Below are positions 33,602 to 44,882 of a stretch of 64,000 nt of DNA, piece after piece. Below the pieces are notes generated by a model. That model made no database searches. It saw only the letters and a program-made list of their open reading frames with translations, and was not told the origin of the DNA. Within the stretch, counting starts at the first letter, position 1; each line of letters begins with the position of its first letter. The DNA comes from Lelliottia sp. WAP21 (GTDB lineage Bacteria > Pseudomonadota > Gammaproteobacteria > Enterobacterales > Enterobacteriaceae). The position numbers and the translations under genes were made by a program. The stretch lies in the NCBI RefSeq assembly GCF_020532665.2, contig NZ_JAIWPG020000006.1, forward strand, positions 124,001-188,000, written 5' to 3'.

Positions 33602-34627
33602 ATGAAAGCGTTATCCAAACTGAAAGCGGAAGAAGGGATTTGGATGACCGACGTGCCGGAGCCGGAAGTCGGTCATAACGATCTGCTGATCAAAATTCGT
33701 AAAACCGCCATTTGCGGCACTGACGTTCACATCTACAACTGGGACCAGTGGTCGCAAAAAACCATTCCGGTACCGATGGTCGTCGGCCACGAGTATGTCG
33801 GCGAAGTGGTCGGCATTGGCCAGGAAGTGAAAGGCTTTAAGATTGGCGATCGCGTATCTGGCGAAGGACATATTACCTGCGGACACTGTCGTAACTGTCG
33901 CGGCGGACGTACCCACCTGTGCCGTAATACCGTCGGCGTTGGCGTTAACCGCCCAGGCTGTTTTGCTGAATACCTGGTGATCCCGGCGTTCAACGCGTTC
34001 AAGATCCCGGACAACATCTCTGACGACCTGGCTTCTATCTTTGATCCGTTCGGCAACGCGGTGCACACGGCGCTCTCCTTCGACCTGGTGGGTGAAGATG
34101 TGCTGGTGTCTGGCGCGGGCCCTATCGGCATTATGGCTGCGGCTGTGGCGAAACACGTTGGGGCACGCAATGTCGTGATCACCGACGTGAATGAGTATCG
34201 CTTGTCCCTGGCGCGCAAAATGGGTGTGACCCGCGCGGTGGACGTCTCTAAAGAGAGCCTGAACGACGTGATGGCTGAGCTGGGCATGACCGAAGGCTTC
34301 GACGTGGGTCTGGAGATGTCCGGCGCACCCCCGGCGTTCCGTACTATGCTCGACACCATGAACCACGGTGGCCGTATCGCGATGCTGGGTATTCCACCGT
34401 CGGATATGTCCATCGACTGGAACAAGGTGATCTTCAAGGGGCTGTTCATCAAAGGTATCTACGGCCGCGAAATGTTCGAAACCTGGTACAAGATGGCGGC
34501 ATTGATTCAGTCTGGTCTGGATCTGACGCCGATCATTACGCACCATTTCGGCATCGATGATTTCCAGAAAGGCTTTGACGCGATGCGCTCAGGCCAGTCC
34601 GGGAAGGTCATTTTAAGCTGGGATTAA
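33602..34627 (+). CDS. tdh: L-threonine 3-dehydrogenase
   Basis: Tdh oxidises threonine to 2-amino-3-oxobutyrate with NAD+, feeding Kbl. The 341-residue medium-chain dehydrogenase has the catalytic zinc ligands Cys38, His63 and Glu64 (VGHEYVG), structural zinc cysteines 93, 96, 99 and 107, and the Rossmann motif GAGPIG. The ATG at 33602 aligns with E. coli residue 1; a GTG directly before it is in frame. A terminator follows. Confidence 0.97.
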   Translation: MKALSKLKAEEGIWMTDVPEPEVGHNDLLIKIRKTAICGTDVHIYNWDQWSQKTIPVPMVVGHEYVGEVVGIGQEVKGFKIGDRVSGEGHITCGHCRNCRGGRTHLCRNTVGVGVNRPGCFAEYLVIPAFNAFKIPDNISDDLASIFDPFGNAVHTALSFDLVGEDVLVSGAGPIGIMAAAVAKHVGARNVVITDVNEYRLSLARKMGVTRAVDVSKESLNDVMAELGMTEGFDVGLEMSGAPPAFRTMLDTMNHGGRIAMLGIPPSDMSIDWNKVIFKGLFIKGIYGREMFETWYKMAALIQSGLDLTPIITHHFGIDDFQKGFDAMRSGQSGKVILSWD

Positions 34628-34632
34628 CCCTG

Positions 34633-34656
34633 AAAAGCGCCTGCGGGCGCTTTTTT
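34633..34656 (+). terminator. Rho-independent terminator of kbl-tdh
   Basis: AAAAGCGCC and GGCGCTTTT form a nine-base stem with a TGCG loop, ending in six T residues, five bases after the tdh stop. Confidence 0.92.
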
Positions 34657-34771
34657 CTGCAGCGCGTTCACAGTTTTGCGATCCGCAATCGGATTATTTC
34701 GAGTTTTATTTCGCTTTTTTACCCACACGCTTATAAAGTTTGTTTAACTTCCGTTTACTTTTACAGTGACT

Positions 34772-35572
34772 ATGTTCAAGCTGACCGTTTGTTTATTGAC
34801 CTGTAACTCAGCGCGGCTCCTGCGCGAAGTATTGCCTCCCTTGCTGATCGTGGGCGATGAAATCATTGTGGTTGATTCCGGCAGTACGGATAACACCCTT
34901 GATATCTGCCATGAATATGGCCTGACCCCGCATCAACATCCATATGCCATGCACGGTATGCAAATGAATCATGCCATTGGCCTGGCATCCAATGACTGGG
35001 TGCTTTGCATGGACAGCGATGAAATTCTGGATGCCGAAACGATCGATTTTATTCTGGCGCTGAAGGCCGGTGAAGAGCCTGCTGCGGATAACGCCTGGCG
35101 TATTCCCCGCTACTGGCACGTGCTGGGGCAAGAGGTGAGGACGATTTATCCCGTCTCGTCACCGGACTTCCCGGTGCGCCTTTTTAACCGCACCCAGGCG
35201 CGATTTAACCATCGTCCGGTGGATGACAAGGTGGAAGGCAAGCTGCACACCGTGAAAATGCCAGGGCGCGTGCGTCATGATACCTTTTATACGCTTCACG
35301 AAGTCTTCAATAAGCTGAACAGCTACACCTCGCGGCTGGTGAAATACCAGAACGTTCGGCCTTCCATTGGTCGGGGGATCGTCAGCGCCATCGGCGCCTT
35401 CTTCAAATGGTATCTCTTTAGCGGGGCCTGGCGGCAGGGGAAAGTGGGCGTCGTGACGGGCCTGTACGCCACCTCATACAGCTTTTTGAAATACTTTAAA
35501 GCCTGGTATCAACATGAAGACAAAAAAGAGCCCGTTGCTAAAGAGCATACGGACTCTCATCTTGTTGAGTAA
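34772..35572 (+). CDS. GT2 glycosyltransferase, WaaE-like type, between tdh and yibQ
   Basis: The 266-residue GT-A protein has LTVCLLTCNSARLL, DSGSTDNTLD (about 36-45) and a DSDE metal site (about 87-90), the layout of beta-1,4-glucosyltransferases such as WaaE. It lacks a signal peptide. The ATG at 34772 is used; an in-frame GTG lies six bases earlier and neither has a strong ribosome-binding site. In E. coli this locus holds yibD (waaH), a different GT2. Its stop directly abuts the convergent yibQ. A role in LPS or another surface glycan is inferred. Confidence 0.75.
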   Translation: MFKLTVCLLTCNSARLLREVLPPLLIVGDEIIVVDSGSTDNTLDICHEYGLTPHQHPYAMHGMQMNHAIGLASNDWVLCMDSDEILDAETIDFILALKAGEEPAADNAWRIPRYWHVLGQEVRTIYPVSSPDFPVRLFNRTQARFNHRPVDDKVEGKLHTVKMPGRVRHDTFYTLHEVFNKLNSYTSRLVKYQNVRPSIGRGIVSAIGAFFKWYLFSGAWRQGKVGVVTGLYATSYSFLKYFKAWYQHEDKKEPVAKEHTDSHLVE

Positions 35573-36502
35573 TTAAGCTTTATTACCCCAGCCTTGCCAC
35601 TGGTGCTTGAAGTACTGCACCAGTGTGCTCTGGCTCACACTCTCCCCAATCACCGTAAAGAAGCGCGTCGCATAGACCGGCTCAGGCGTTTGTTTCGGCT
35701 GGCACATTTTCACCCCCCGGAACGGATTACGCGGAGCCGTAGCAGGTAGCTGGGTGTTAGGGTGTGAGGTATCCACCTGCGGTTCGTTCAGCAGATCGCC
35801 CGGACGGACCAGCGTGATGTCGGAGGGTAAGGTAGGCAGCATTTGCTGCAATACGCGTACCGTGGACGGATGCGGATGCCCAATGGCAATAGCCGAGCCG
35901 TTTCGCCGCGCCAGCTGTACGGCGCGATTAAACTGGACGCGAATGTCCGCTTCGTTCTGCGTGTCGTCCAGGAAGACTTTACGCTTAATGACCTTCACCC
36001 CCGTGCCCTGTGCGGCACGCATTGCCTGACTATTCCCGATGGTCACGCTGTCGAGGAAATAGAGATTGTAGCGTTCCAGCGCCTGCATGACTTTTTGCAT
36101 TCCAAACAGGCTGGAGGTCATTGCGCTGCCCATGTGGTTATTCAGCCCGACCGCAAACGGCACTTTGTTATACGCATCGCGAATAATGCGTTCGATCTCG
36201 TCACTGCTCATATCCGGGCGAAGCGTGTCTTTTTCTAATGGTTGCTTACTGAGCGGGGCCATCGGCAGATGAATCAGGACCTGGTGCCCACTATTGTGCG
36301 CCCTGGTCGCCATTTCGTGCGCGTGCGGCGCATTGGGTAACACGGCGACGGAGATGGCCTGCGGCATGGCCAGCACCTGATTTTCAGTGTGCGGACGATA
36401 ACCAAAGTCATCAATCACAATGGCAAGTTTGCCTGCGTATACCGGAGAAGCGAGCGCCAGAGCACTGACGATGGAAAAAACAAGACGACGAAATTGAAGC
36501 AA
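35573..36502 (-). CDS. yibQ: YibQ, divergent polysaccharide deacetylase family protein
   Basis: This 309-residue exported protein has a signal peptide (cleavage after SPVYA), then GKLAIVIDDFGYRP and HLPMAP, the conserved blocks of the divergent polysaccharide deacetylase family. A peptidoglycan-related role is suspected from its link to envC, but activity has not been shown to my knowledge. The frame starts with TTG at 36502, three bases after the envC stop, with no nearby ATG; coupling to envC is likely. Confidence 0.88.
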   Translation of the reverse strand: MLQFRRLVFSIVSALALASPVYAGKLAIVIDDFGYRPHTENQVLAMPQAISVAVLPNAPHAHEMATRAHNSGHQVLIHLPMAPLSKQPLEKDTLRPDMSSDEIERIIRDAYNKVPFAVGLNNHMGSAMTSSLFGMQKVMQALERYNLYFLDSVTIGNSQAMRAAQGTGVKVIKRKVFLDDTQNEADIRVQFNRAVQLARRNGSAIAIGHPHPSTVRVLQQMLPTLPSDITLVRPGDLLNEPQVDTSHPNTQLPATAPRNPFRGVKMCQPKQTPEPVYATRFFTVIGESVSQSTLVQYFKHQWQGWGNKA

Positions 36503-36505
36503 AAC

Positions 36506-37789
36506 CTATCTTCCCAACCACGGTTGTGGATTGACCGCCTGACCCTGGCGACGGATTTCGAAATAGAGTGACGGGCGGCCCTGACCGCCACTGCTGCCCA
36601 CAAGGGCGATGGGTTGTCCTGCACGGACCTGTGTACCCACGCTGACCAGCGCGCTCTGGTTATAGCCGTAAAGACTCATATCGCCTTTACCGTGCTCAAC
36701 CACCACGACCAGCCCGTAGCCCTGCAACCAGTCGGCGAGAATGACGCGGCCATCGGCGATAGCTTTGACTTCACTCCCTTCAGACGCACCGATTACAATA
36801 CCCTTCCAACGTAGCTCACCTTGTAGCTGTTCGCCATAGCGATGCAGAATGGAACCGCGAACGGGCCAGAAAGCCTGTCCGCGCGGTGCGCCCAGTCCGC
36901 CAGTACGTGATATCAGCGAACGTTCCGTTTCCGTTGGTTTGTAGGTGGTCCCTTTGCGGGAGGCTTCCTGCTGGCGATCTTTCACCGCCTGCGCTTCACG
37001 CGCTTCTTTCTCTGCGCGGGCTTTTGCTGCCGCTTCGGCGCGGGCAATGCTGTTGCGCAGCTTAGATTCGTTAGCACGCATTTCGCTGAGCTGGCTTTGG
37101 CCCTGCTGAATAGAGGATTCCAGCCCGGCGAGCGTTTTCTTACGCTCGTTGCGCGCCTGCTCCAGCTTCGCCTGCTGTGCCTGCTGGTCATACAGCAAGG
37201 TTTGCTGTTGACTCTGTTTCTCTTCCAGTTCGGCTTTCTGCGAGGTGACCTCTTCACGCGTCTGCTTAAGCTGCGCGATGGTCTCCTGGCGCGCCTGGTT
37301 CAGATAGCCAAAATAGGCCTGCAAGCGCTGCCCGCGCTGGCTCTCTTCACCACTCAGGATGAGCTGTATACCGGTGTGTTCGCCCTGACGGAACGCCGCA
37401 TCAAGCTGGGCCGCCAGATTGCGCTCTTGCGCATCTCGCTGACGTTCCAGCTTTGCAATGGACGCATTCATCTCGTCAATTTGCTTATTGAGCTGGGAAA
37501 GGGTGTTCTGCGTTTCGCGTAATTTACGGGTGGCAGCGGAGATGGCCTCTTCCTGCTGCTTAAGTTGCGCAAGCAGAGAGGTGCGCTGCTGTTGTTGCTG
37601 GCGTACCGCACGCTCTTTGGCGGCGATATCCGCCTGGATGGATTTTAGCTGATCGCGGTCGTCCGCGTGGGCGGAAGCGGCGCACAACAATACGCCAGCG
37701 CTAAGCGCGCTGGCGTAAAGCACAGGCCTGATGGATAACCGAAACGGCTTCACGGCCCATGTGATTGAAAAAATCGCCTTTCCCCTCAT
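36506..37789 (-). CDS. envC: Murein hydrolase activator EnvC
   Basis: EnvC is recruited by FtsEX to the divisome and activates the amidases AmiA and AmiB. The 427-residue protein has a signal peptide ending near SAHA, a long coiled coil (about 45-290, rich in Gln, Glu and Arg), and a C-terminal degenerate LytM domain (HRYGEQLQGELRWKG, GRPSLYFEIRRQG) lacking a complete zinc site, as expected for an activator. The ATG at 37789 is nine bases after the gpmI stop. E. coli EnvC is annotated eight residues shorter, so a later start is possible. Confidence 0.95.
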   Translation of the reverse strand: MRGKAIFSITWAVKPFRLSIRPVLYASALSAGVLLCAASAHADDRDQLKSIQADIAAKERAVRQQQQQRTSLLAQLKQQEEAISAATRKLRETQNTLSQLNKQIDEMNASIAKLERQRDAQERNLAAQLDAAFRQGEHTGIQLILSGEESQRGQRLQAYFGYLNQARQETIAQLKQTREEVTSQKAELEEKQSQQQTLLYDQQAQQAKLEQARNERKKTLAGLESSIQQGQSQLSEMRANESKLRNSIARAEAAAKARAEKEAREAQAVKDRQQEASRKGTTYKPTETERSLISRTGGLGAPRGQAFWPVRGSILHRYGEQLQGELRWKGIVIGASEGSEVKAIADGRVILADWLQGYGLVVVVEHGKGDMSLYGYNQSALVSVGTQVRAGQPIALVGSSGGQGRPSLYFEIRRQGQAVNPQPWLGR

Positions 37790-37798
37790 GGGGAAGGA

Positions 37799-39343
<1,545 letters not shown>

Positions 39344-39591
39344 TGCGACAACCTCATGCTCAAGAGATAAAAAATTTGCGTAATTTTACTACAGCTGAAT
39401 CGATCAAATAGCCGCAGAAGATCAAAGAAAGCGTGGGGACAAGCGCCCGTAAAGACCATTTTGGGTCATTTTTTTCGTGGCATGCCGCAGAAAATGGATT
39501 AGCTTATTCTCGCTGGCTGTATTTGCCACAACGCACAGGTATACTCCTGTCCTGGTTTTTTTTATCACTACGTCGGGAGTTGTTACCCCCC

Positions 39592-40023
39592 ATGCAAGAA
39601 ATTATGCAATTTGTTAGCCGCCATCCGGTACTGAGTATCGCGTGGATTGGTTTACTGGCCGCTGTGCTGTTTACTACATTTAAAGGCCTGACCTCTAAAG
39701 TTAAGGTGATTACTCGTGGTGAAGCGACGCGTCTGATTAATAAAGAAGATGCGGTGGTTGTGGATCTGCGTCAGCGCGACGATTTCCGCAAAGGTCACAT
39801 TGCCGGTGCTATCAACCTGTTACCTGCTGAAATCAAAGCCAACAACGTAGGTGAACTGGAAAAGCATAAAGCTCAACCGATTATCGTCGTTGATGGTACC
39901 GGGATGCAGGCGCAGGATCCGGCAAGCGCGCTTATCAAAGCGGGCTTCGAAAAAGTGTACGTATTGAAAGACGGCGTCTCCGGCTGGAGCGGTGAAAACC
40001 TGCCGCTGGTTCGCGGCAAATAA
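39592..40023 (+). CDS. yibN: YibN, membrane-anchored rhodanese-like protein
   Basis: The 143-residue protein has one N-terminal membrane helix ([16 protein letters not shown]) and a single rhodanese domain (about 40-140; [22 protein letters not shown]). The loop where catalytic rhodaneses have a cysteine reads [11 protein letters not shown], with no cysteine, so sulfurtransferase activity is unlikely. The ATG at 39592 matches E. coli YibN; the longer frame upstream is not conserved. It is the first gene of yibN-grxC-secB-gpsA. Confidence 0.92.
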   Translation: MQEIMQFVSRHPVLSIAWIGLLAAVLFTTFKGLTSKVKVITRGEATRLINKEDAVVVDLRQRDDFRKGHIAGAINLLPAEIKANNVGELEKHKAQPIIVVDGTGMQAQDPASALIKAGFEKVYVLKDGVSGWSGENLPLVRGK

Positions 40024-40035
40024 GAGGAATACGTT

Positions 40036-40287
40036 ATGGCCAATATTGAAATCTATACCAAAGCGACCTGCCCGTTCTGCCATCGCGCAAAAGCTCTGCT
40101 GAGCAGTAAAGGCGTGACCTTCCAGGAACTGCCTATTGATGGCGATGCGGCAAAACGTGAAGAGATGATTAAACGTAGTGGCCGTACCACGGTTCCGCAG
40201 ATTTTTATTGATGCGCAGCACATTGGCGGCTGTGATGACTTGTATGCGCTTGATGCAAGCGGTGGACTAGAACCCCTGCTGCGCTAA
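40036..40287 (+). CDS. grxC: Glutaredoxin 3
   Basis: Grx3 is a dithiol glutaredoxin that reduces protein and mixed disulfides with glutathione. The 83-residue protein has the CPFC active site (Cys12, Cys15), the cis-proline motif TVPQIF, and the GGCDD glutathione-binding turn. GAGGAA precedes the ATG. It is 12 bases after yibN and 32 before secB. Confidence 0.97.
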   Translation: MANIEIYTKATCPFCHRAKALLSSKGVTFQELPIDGDAAKREEMIKRSGRTTVPQIFIDAQHIGGCDDLYALDASGGLEPLLR

Positions 40288-40319
40288 GGCGTTTTAGGAT
40301 AATTAAAAAGGGTATTTCC

Positions 40320-40787
40320 ATGTCAGAACAAAACAACAACGAAATGAGCTTCCAGATTCAGCGCATCTATACTAAAGATGTCTCTTTTGAAGCTCCGAAC
40401 GCACCGCAGGTTTTCCAGAAAGACTGGCAGCCTGAAGTGAAACTGGATCTTGATACCGCGTCTACCCAACTGGCAGACGATGTATACGAAGTCGTGCTGC
40501 GTGTGACCGTCACCGCTTCGCTGGGCGAAGAAACCGCTTTCCTGTGTGAAGTCCAGCAGGGCGGGATTTTCTCCATTGGCGGCATTGAAGGCAACCAGAT
40601 GGCGCATTGCCTGGGTGCATACTGCCCGAACATTCTGTTCCCGTATGCCCGTGAATGCATCACCAGCCTGGTCTCCCGCGGTACATTCCCGCAACTGAAC
40701 CTTGCGCCAGTTAACTTTGATGCGCTGTTCATGAACTATCTGCAACAGCAAGCTGGCGAAGGTACTGAACAACATCAGGATGCCTGA
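40320..40787 (+). CDS. secB: Protein-export chaperone SecB
   Basis: SecB is a tetrameric cytoplasmic chaperone that keeps preproteins unfolded and hands them to SecA. The 155-residue acidic protein starts [20 protein letters not shown] and has the conserved [16 protein letters not shown] and the C-terminal segment ending in NYLQQQ..HQDA. Its stop overlaps the gpsA start (TGATGA), so the two are translationally coupled. Confidence 0.98.
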   Translation: MSEQNNNEMSFQIQRIYTKDVSFEAPNAPQVFQKDWQPEVKLDLDTASTQLADDVYEVVLRVTVTASLGEETAFLCEVQQGGIFSIGGIEGNQMAHCLGAYCPNILFPYARECITSLVSRGTFPQLNLAPVNFDALFMNYLQQQAGEGTEQHQDA

Positions 40788-41806
40788 TGAGTACTGTTAA
40801 TGCGTCAATGACAGTGATCGGTGCCGGCTCGTACGGCACCGCTCTTGCCATCACCCTGGCCCGAAACGGCCATGAAGTGGTGCTTTGGGGCCACGATCCC
40901 AAACACATTGCGACGTTACAACACGATCGCTGTAACGTGGCGTTTCTGCCAGATGTGCCTTTCCCCGATTCGCTGCATCTTGAAAGCGATCTCGCGACCG
41001 CGCTGGCGGCCAGCCGCAATATTCTGGTTGTCGTGCCGAGTCATGTTTTCGGCCAGGTTTTACATCAGATTAAACCGCTGATGCGGGCCGACGCGCGTAT
41101 TGTGTGGGCCACGAAAGGGCTGGAAGCTGAAACCGGGCGTCTGTTGCAGGACGTTGCCCGTGAAGTCCTGGGGGATGATATTCCGCTGGCGGTGATCTCC
41201 GGGCCTACCTTTGCGAAAGAGCTGGCGGCAGGCCTGCCGACGGCTATTTCACTCGCGTCTACCGATCAAGCGTTCTCTGACGATTTGCAGCAGCTTCTGC
41301 ATTGCGGTAAGAGCTTCCGCGTCTACAGCAATCCTGATTTTATCGGCGTACAGCTGGGCGGGGCGGTGAAAAACGTGATTGCGATTGGTGCAGGCATGTC
41401 CGACGGTATCGGGTTTGGTGCCAATGCCCGTACTGCGCTTATCACCCGTGGCCTGAGCGAAATGTCTCGTCTGGGCACCGCGCTGGGTGCCGATCCCACC
41501 ACCTTTATGGGAATGGCAGGTTTAGGCGATCTGGTGCTGACCTGTACCGACAACCAGTCCCGTAATCGCCGCTTCGGCATGATGCTCGGACAGGGCATGG
41601 ACGTGATCGGCGCGCAGGAAAAGATTGGTCAGGTCGTGGAAGGTTACCGCAACACCAAAGAAGTTCGCGAATTGGCGCACCGCTTTGGTGTCGAAATGCC
41701 AATAACCGAGGAAATTTATCAGGTATTGTATTGCGGAAAAAATGCGCGCGAGGCAGCATTGACCTTATTAGGCCGCTCACGCAAGGACGAGCGTAGCAAT
41801 AACTAA
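40787..41806 (+). CDS. gpsA: sn-Glycerol-3-phosphate dehydrogenase [NAD(P)+] GpsA
   Basis: GpsA reduces dihydroxyacetone phosphate to sn-glycerol-3-phosphate for phospholipid synthesis. The 339-residue protein has the N-terminal dinucleotide motif GAGSYG (12-17), the conserved GPTFAKELA, and the helical C-terminal domain with [12 protein letters not shown] containing the catalytic lysine. It is coupled to secB and followed 75 bases later by cysE. Confidence 0.97.
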   Translation: MSTVNASMTVIGAGSYGTALAITLARNGHEVVLWGHDPKHIATLQHDRCNVAFLPDVPFPDSLHLESDLATALAASRNILVVVPSHVFGQVLHQIKPLMRADARIVWATKGLEAETGRLLQDVAREVLGDDIPLAVISGPTFAKELAAGLPTAISLASTDQAFSDDLQQLLHCGKSFRVYSNPDFIGVQLGGAVKNVIAIGAGMSDGIGFGANARTALITRGLSEMSRLGTALGADPTTFMGMAGLGDLVLTCTDNQSRNRRFGMMLGQGMDVIGAQEKIGQVVEGYRNTKEVRELAHRFGVEMPITEEIYQVLYCGKNAREAALTLLGRSRKDERSNN

Positions 41807-41881
41807 TCGGAACCGTAGTCACTTGAATGACCCAGCCAGCGCAGAACTGGCTGGTCATTAACCTGTCGTCTGGAGTATGCA

Positions 41882-42703
41882 ATGCCGTGTGAAGAACTGG
41901 ATATCGTCTGGAATAATATAAAAGCTGAAGCCCGGGCTTTAGCCGACTGCGAACCTATGCTCGCCAGCTTCTACCACGCAACGCTACTCAAGCATGAAAA
42001 CCTCGGCAGCGCGTTGAGCTATATGCTCGCCAATAAGCTGGCCTCTTCGATCATGCCTGCCATTGCCATTCGTGAGGTTGTGGAAGAGGCGTACGCCGCC
42101 GATCCTGAAATGATCGCTTCCGCCGCCTGCGATATCCAGGCCGTGCGCACGCGCGATCCGGCGGTGGATAAGTATTCGACGCCGCTGCTCTATCTCAAGG
42201 GCTTTCATGCCTTACAGGCTTACCGCATCGGTCACTGGCTGTGGAATGAAGGCCGCCGCGCGCTGGCTATCTTCCTGCAAAATCAGGTATCCGTGACTTT
42301 CCAGGTCGATATCCACCCGGCTGCGAAGATTGGTCGTGGCATCATGCTTGACCATGCGACGGGCATCGTGGTGGGGGAAACCGCCGTCATTGAAGATGAC
42401 GTCTCGATTCTGCAATCAGTTACCCTGGGCGGTACGGGCAAAACCAGCGGCGATCGTCATCCTAAAATCCGCGAAGGCGTGATGATTGGCGCAGGCGCGA
42501 AGATCCTCGGCAACATCGAAGTGGGGCGTGGCGCGAAAATTGGTGCGGGATCGGTAGTGCTACAACCTGTTCCACCACACACCACCGCCGCTGGCGTACC
42601 GGCACGTATCGTCGGCAAACCAGACAGCGATAAGCCGTCGATGGATATGGATCAGCACTTCAACGGCATTCACCATACCTTTGAGTATGGCGACGGGATT
42701 TAA
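41882..42703 (+). CDS. cysE: Serine O-acetyltransferase CysE
   Basis: CysE acetylates L-serine with acetyl-CoA, committing it to cysteine synthesis, and is feedback-inhibited by cysteine. The 273-residue protein has an N-terminal helical domain and a left-handed beta-helix built from hexapeptide repeats (about 140-245), with catalytic Asp157-His158 (IMLDHATG). The C-terminal tail used for cysteine synthase binding is present and ends in isoleucine (EYGDGI). Its last four bases overlap the convergent trmL. Confidence 0.97.
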   Translation: MPCEELDIVWNNIKAEARALADCEPMLASFYHATLLKHENLGSALSYMLANKLASSIMPAIAIREVVEEAYAADPEMIASAACDIQAVRTRDPAVDKYSTPLLYLKGFHALQAYRIGHWLWNEGRRALAIFLQNQVSVTFQVDIHPAAKIGRGIMLDHATGIVVGETAVIEDDVSILQSVTLGGTGKTSGDRHPKIREGVMIGAGAKILGNIEVGRGAKIGAGSVVLQPVPPHTTAAGVPARIVGKPDSDKPSMDMDQHFNGIHHTFEYGDGI

Positions 42704-43173
42704 TCTCTGAGAATGGCGCCGGGATAACCTAACTGGCGCCATGCTTCATATACCACCACCGACACCGCGTTCGACAAATTCATGCTTCGGCTGTCCGGCA
42801 TCATGGGGATACGGATTTTTTGTGCGGGCGGCAGGGCATCCAGAATGGTTGCCGGAAGACCACGTGTTTCCGGGCCAAACATCAAATAATCACCGTCCTG
42901 ATAGCTAACCGCGCTGTGCGCTGGCGTGCCTTTTGTCGTCAGGGCGAACATGCGCTGTGGCTTTTCTGCATCGACAAACGCGGCGTAATCCTTGTGACGA
43001 ATCACGGCAGTAAACTCGTGATAATCCAGCCCTGCGCGACGCAGACGTTTGTCATCCCACGCAAAACCCATTGGCTCGATAATATGCAGACGAAAACCGG
43101 TATTGGCGCACAGGCGGATAATATTGCCGGTGTTTGGTGGAATTTCAGGTTCGAATAAAACGATGTTAAGCAT
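42700..43173 (-). CDS. trmL: tRNA (cytidine/uridine-34-2'-O)-methyltransferase TrmL
   Basis: TrmL methylates the wobble-base ribose of tRNA-Leu isoacceptors. The 157-residue minimal SPOUT protein has [32 protein letters not shown] and the knot segment [18 protein letters not shown]. It is convergent with cysE. Upstream lies the 45-bp tandem repeat array, which separates it from lldD. Confidence 0.96.
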   Translation of the reverse strand: MLNIVLFEPEIPPNTGNIIRLCANTGFRLHIIEPMGFAWDDKRLRRAGLDYHEFTAVIRHKDYAAFVDAEKPQRMFALTTKGTPAHSAVSYQDGDYLMFGPETRGLPATILDALPPAQKIRIPMMPDSRSMNLSNAVSVVVYEAWRQLGYPGAILRD

Positions 43174-43213
43174 ACTGCCCCCTTATTTGCGCGGGCAGAA
43201 TAGCAGAGTTTTG

Positions 43214-43663
43214 CCCTCACCCTAACCCTCTCCCGCAGGGAGAGGGAATATTTTTCCCTCCCTCTCCCCGTGGGAGAGGGTCGGGGTGAGGGCACAGGTT
43301 TTTCTTCCTCTCCCCGTGGGAGAGGGCCGACTGAGGACACAGGTTTTTCTCCCGCTCCCTGTGGGAGAGGGCCGACTGAGGGCACAGGCTTTTCTCCCTC
43401 TCCCTGTGGTAGAGGGCCGGGGTGAGGGCACAGGTTTTTCTCCCGCTCCCTGTGGTAGAGGGCCGACTGAGGGCACAGGTTTTTCTCCCACTCCCCGTGG
43501 GAGAGGGCCGACTGAGGGCACAGGTTTTTCTCCCTCTCCCTGTGGGAGAGGGCCGGGGTGAGGGAATCAGGTTTTTCTCTCACTCTCCATGTGAGAAAGC
43601 CGACTGAGGGCACAGGTTTTTCTCCCTCTCCCTGTGGGAGAGGGCCGGGGTGAGGGCATCAGG
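43214..43663. repeat. Tandem array of nine about 45-bp hairpin units (REP-like), with an inverted head copy
   Basis: An inverted copy (43214-43247, CCCTCACCCTAACCCTCTCC..) is followed by nine direct units starting near 43260, 43305, 43351, 43396, 43442, 43487, 43532, 43579 and 43624. Each has a hairpin (CCCTCTCCC / GGGAGAGGG), a spacer and CACAGGTTTTTCT. Two spacer types occur: GGGGTGAGGG (A) and GACTGAGGG (B), in the order A-B-B-A-B-B-A-B-A. The unit length is divisible by three, which keeps frames open on both strands, but the open frames look like artefacts. The array fills the 521-bp gap between lldD and trmL. Confidence 0.9.
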
Positions 43664-43694
43664 CCGCACAACACCGCACAACACCGCACCACGG

Positions 43695-44882
43695 TTACGC
43701 CGCATCCCCCTGTGACAGCGGTGCCAGCGCTGCGGGTAATTTACTCAACTCCTGAACCAGCGAATCTTTACTGATTTCCCCGATCGTTTTTGCTCCCGTC
43801 AGCGTCATCGCCACCTTCATCTCTTTCTCAATCAGGTTAAGCAAATTCGCCACGCCTGCCTGGCCGTGCGTGGCCAGTGCATACAAATAAGCGCGGCCCA
43901 GCAGCACGGTGTCTGCACCAAGGGCAATCATGCGCACCACATCCAGGCCGTTACGAATACCGCTGTCGGCCAGAATGGCGATATCGCCTTTTACGGCATC
44001 AGCAATAGCAGGTAGCGCGCGTGCAGAAGACAGCACGCCGTCCAGCTGACGACCGCCGTGGTTGGAAACGACAATGCCATCGGCGCCGAACCGCACCGCA
44101 TCGCGGGCATCTTCCGGGTCCAGGATCCCTTTGATCACCATCGGGCCATCCCAGAATTCACGGATCCACTCGAGGTCTTTCCACGAAATAGATGGATCGA
44201 AATTATTGGCCAGCCAGCCGATATAATCTTCGAGCCCGGTCGGTTTTCCGAGGTAAGCGGAAATATTCCCCAGATCATGGGGACGACCATTAACCCCGAC
44301 ATCCCATGCCCATTGCGGATGGGTCACCGCCTGCCAGTAACGTCGCATTGCCGCATTCGCACCGCTCATGCCGGAGTGCGCATCGCGATAGCGAGCACCG
44401 GGCGTTGGCATATCAACGGTAAATACCAGCGTTGAACAGCCCGCCGCTTTCGCGCGCTCGAGCGCGTTGCGCATAAAGCCGCGATCGCGCAGGACATAAA
44501 GCTGGAACCACATGGGTCGCTTAATCGTGGGGGCAACCTCTTCGATAGGGCAGACCGACACGGTGGACAGGGTAAACGGGATCCCTTTTGCATCCGCTGC
44601 GGCCGCGGCCTGCACTTCACCCCGTCGGGCATACATCCCGCACAAACCCACGGGCGCCAGCGCAACGGGCATTGAGAGCGTCTCGTTAAACAGTTTCGTC
44701 TCAAGGCTCAGGTCCGACATATTTTTCAGCACGCGCTGACGCAGCGCCACTTCGGAAAGATCTTCTACGTTTCGGCGCAGGGTGTATTCGGCGTATGCGC
44801 CCCCGTCGATGTAGTGGAACAAAAAGGGCGGCAGGATGCGCTGCGCTGCGGCGCGATAGTCACTGGCTGCGGAAATAATCAT
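43695..44882 (-). CDS. lldD: Quinone-dependent L-lactate dehydrogenase LldD
   Basis: LldD is a membrane-associated FMN enzyme that oxidises L-lactate to pyruvate and passes electrons to the quinone pool. The 395-residue TIM-barrel protein has Lys251 (VIKGI), the catalytic His275 and Arg278 ([10 protein letters not shown]), and the FMN phosphate-binding segment ADSGIRNG. It starts within the lldR stop (four-base overlap) and is the last gene of lldP-lldR-lldD. Regulation by LldR is expected from the operators upstream of lldP. Confidence 0.97.
   Translation of the reverse strand: MIISAASDYRAAAQRILPPFLFHYIDGGAYAEYTLRRNVEDLSEVALRQRVLKNMSDLSLETKLFNETLSMPVALAPVGLCGMYARRGEVQAAAAADAKGIPFTLSTVSVCPIEEVAPTIKRPMWFQLYVLRDRGFMRNALERAKAAGCSTLVFTVDMPTPGARYRDAHSGMSGANAAMRRYWQAVTHPQWAWDVGVNGRPHDLGNISAYLGKPTGLEDYIGWLANNFDPSISWKDLEWIREFWDGPMVIKGILDPEDARDAVRFGADGIVVSNHGGRQLDGVLSSARALPAIADAVKGDIAILADSGIRNGLDVVRMIALGADTVLLGRAYLYALATHGQAGVANLLNLIEKEMKVAMTLTGAKTIGEISKDSLVQELSKLPAALAPLSQGDAA

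Noticed and set aside
33611..34546. 311-residue open frame antisense to tdh
   Set aside because: It lies wholly opposite a strongly conserved gene; its length reflects GC-rich codon structure and there is no start context or recognisable domain.
43002..43613. 203-residue leftward and about 90-residue rightward open frames with 15-residue repeats across the 45-bp array
   Set aside because: The repeat unit is a multiple of three bases, which keeps frames open on both strands. There is no ribosome-binding site, and the sequence belongs to an intergenic hairpin repeat family.
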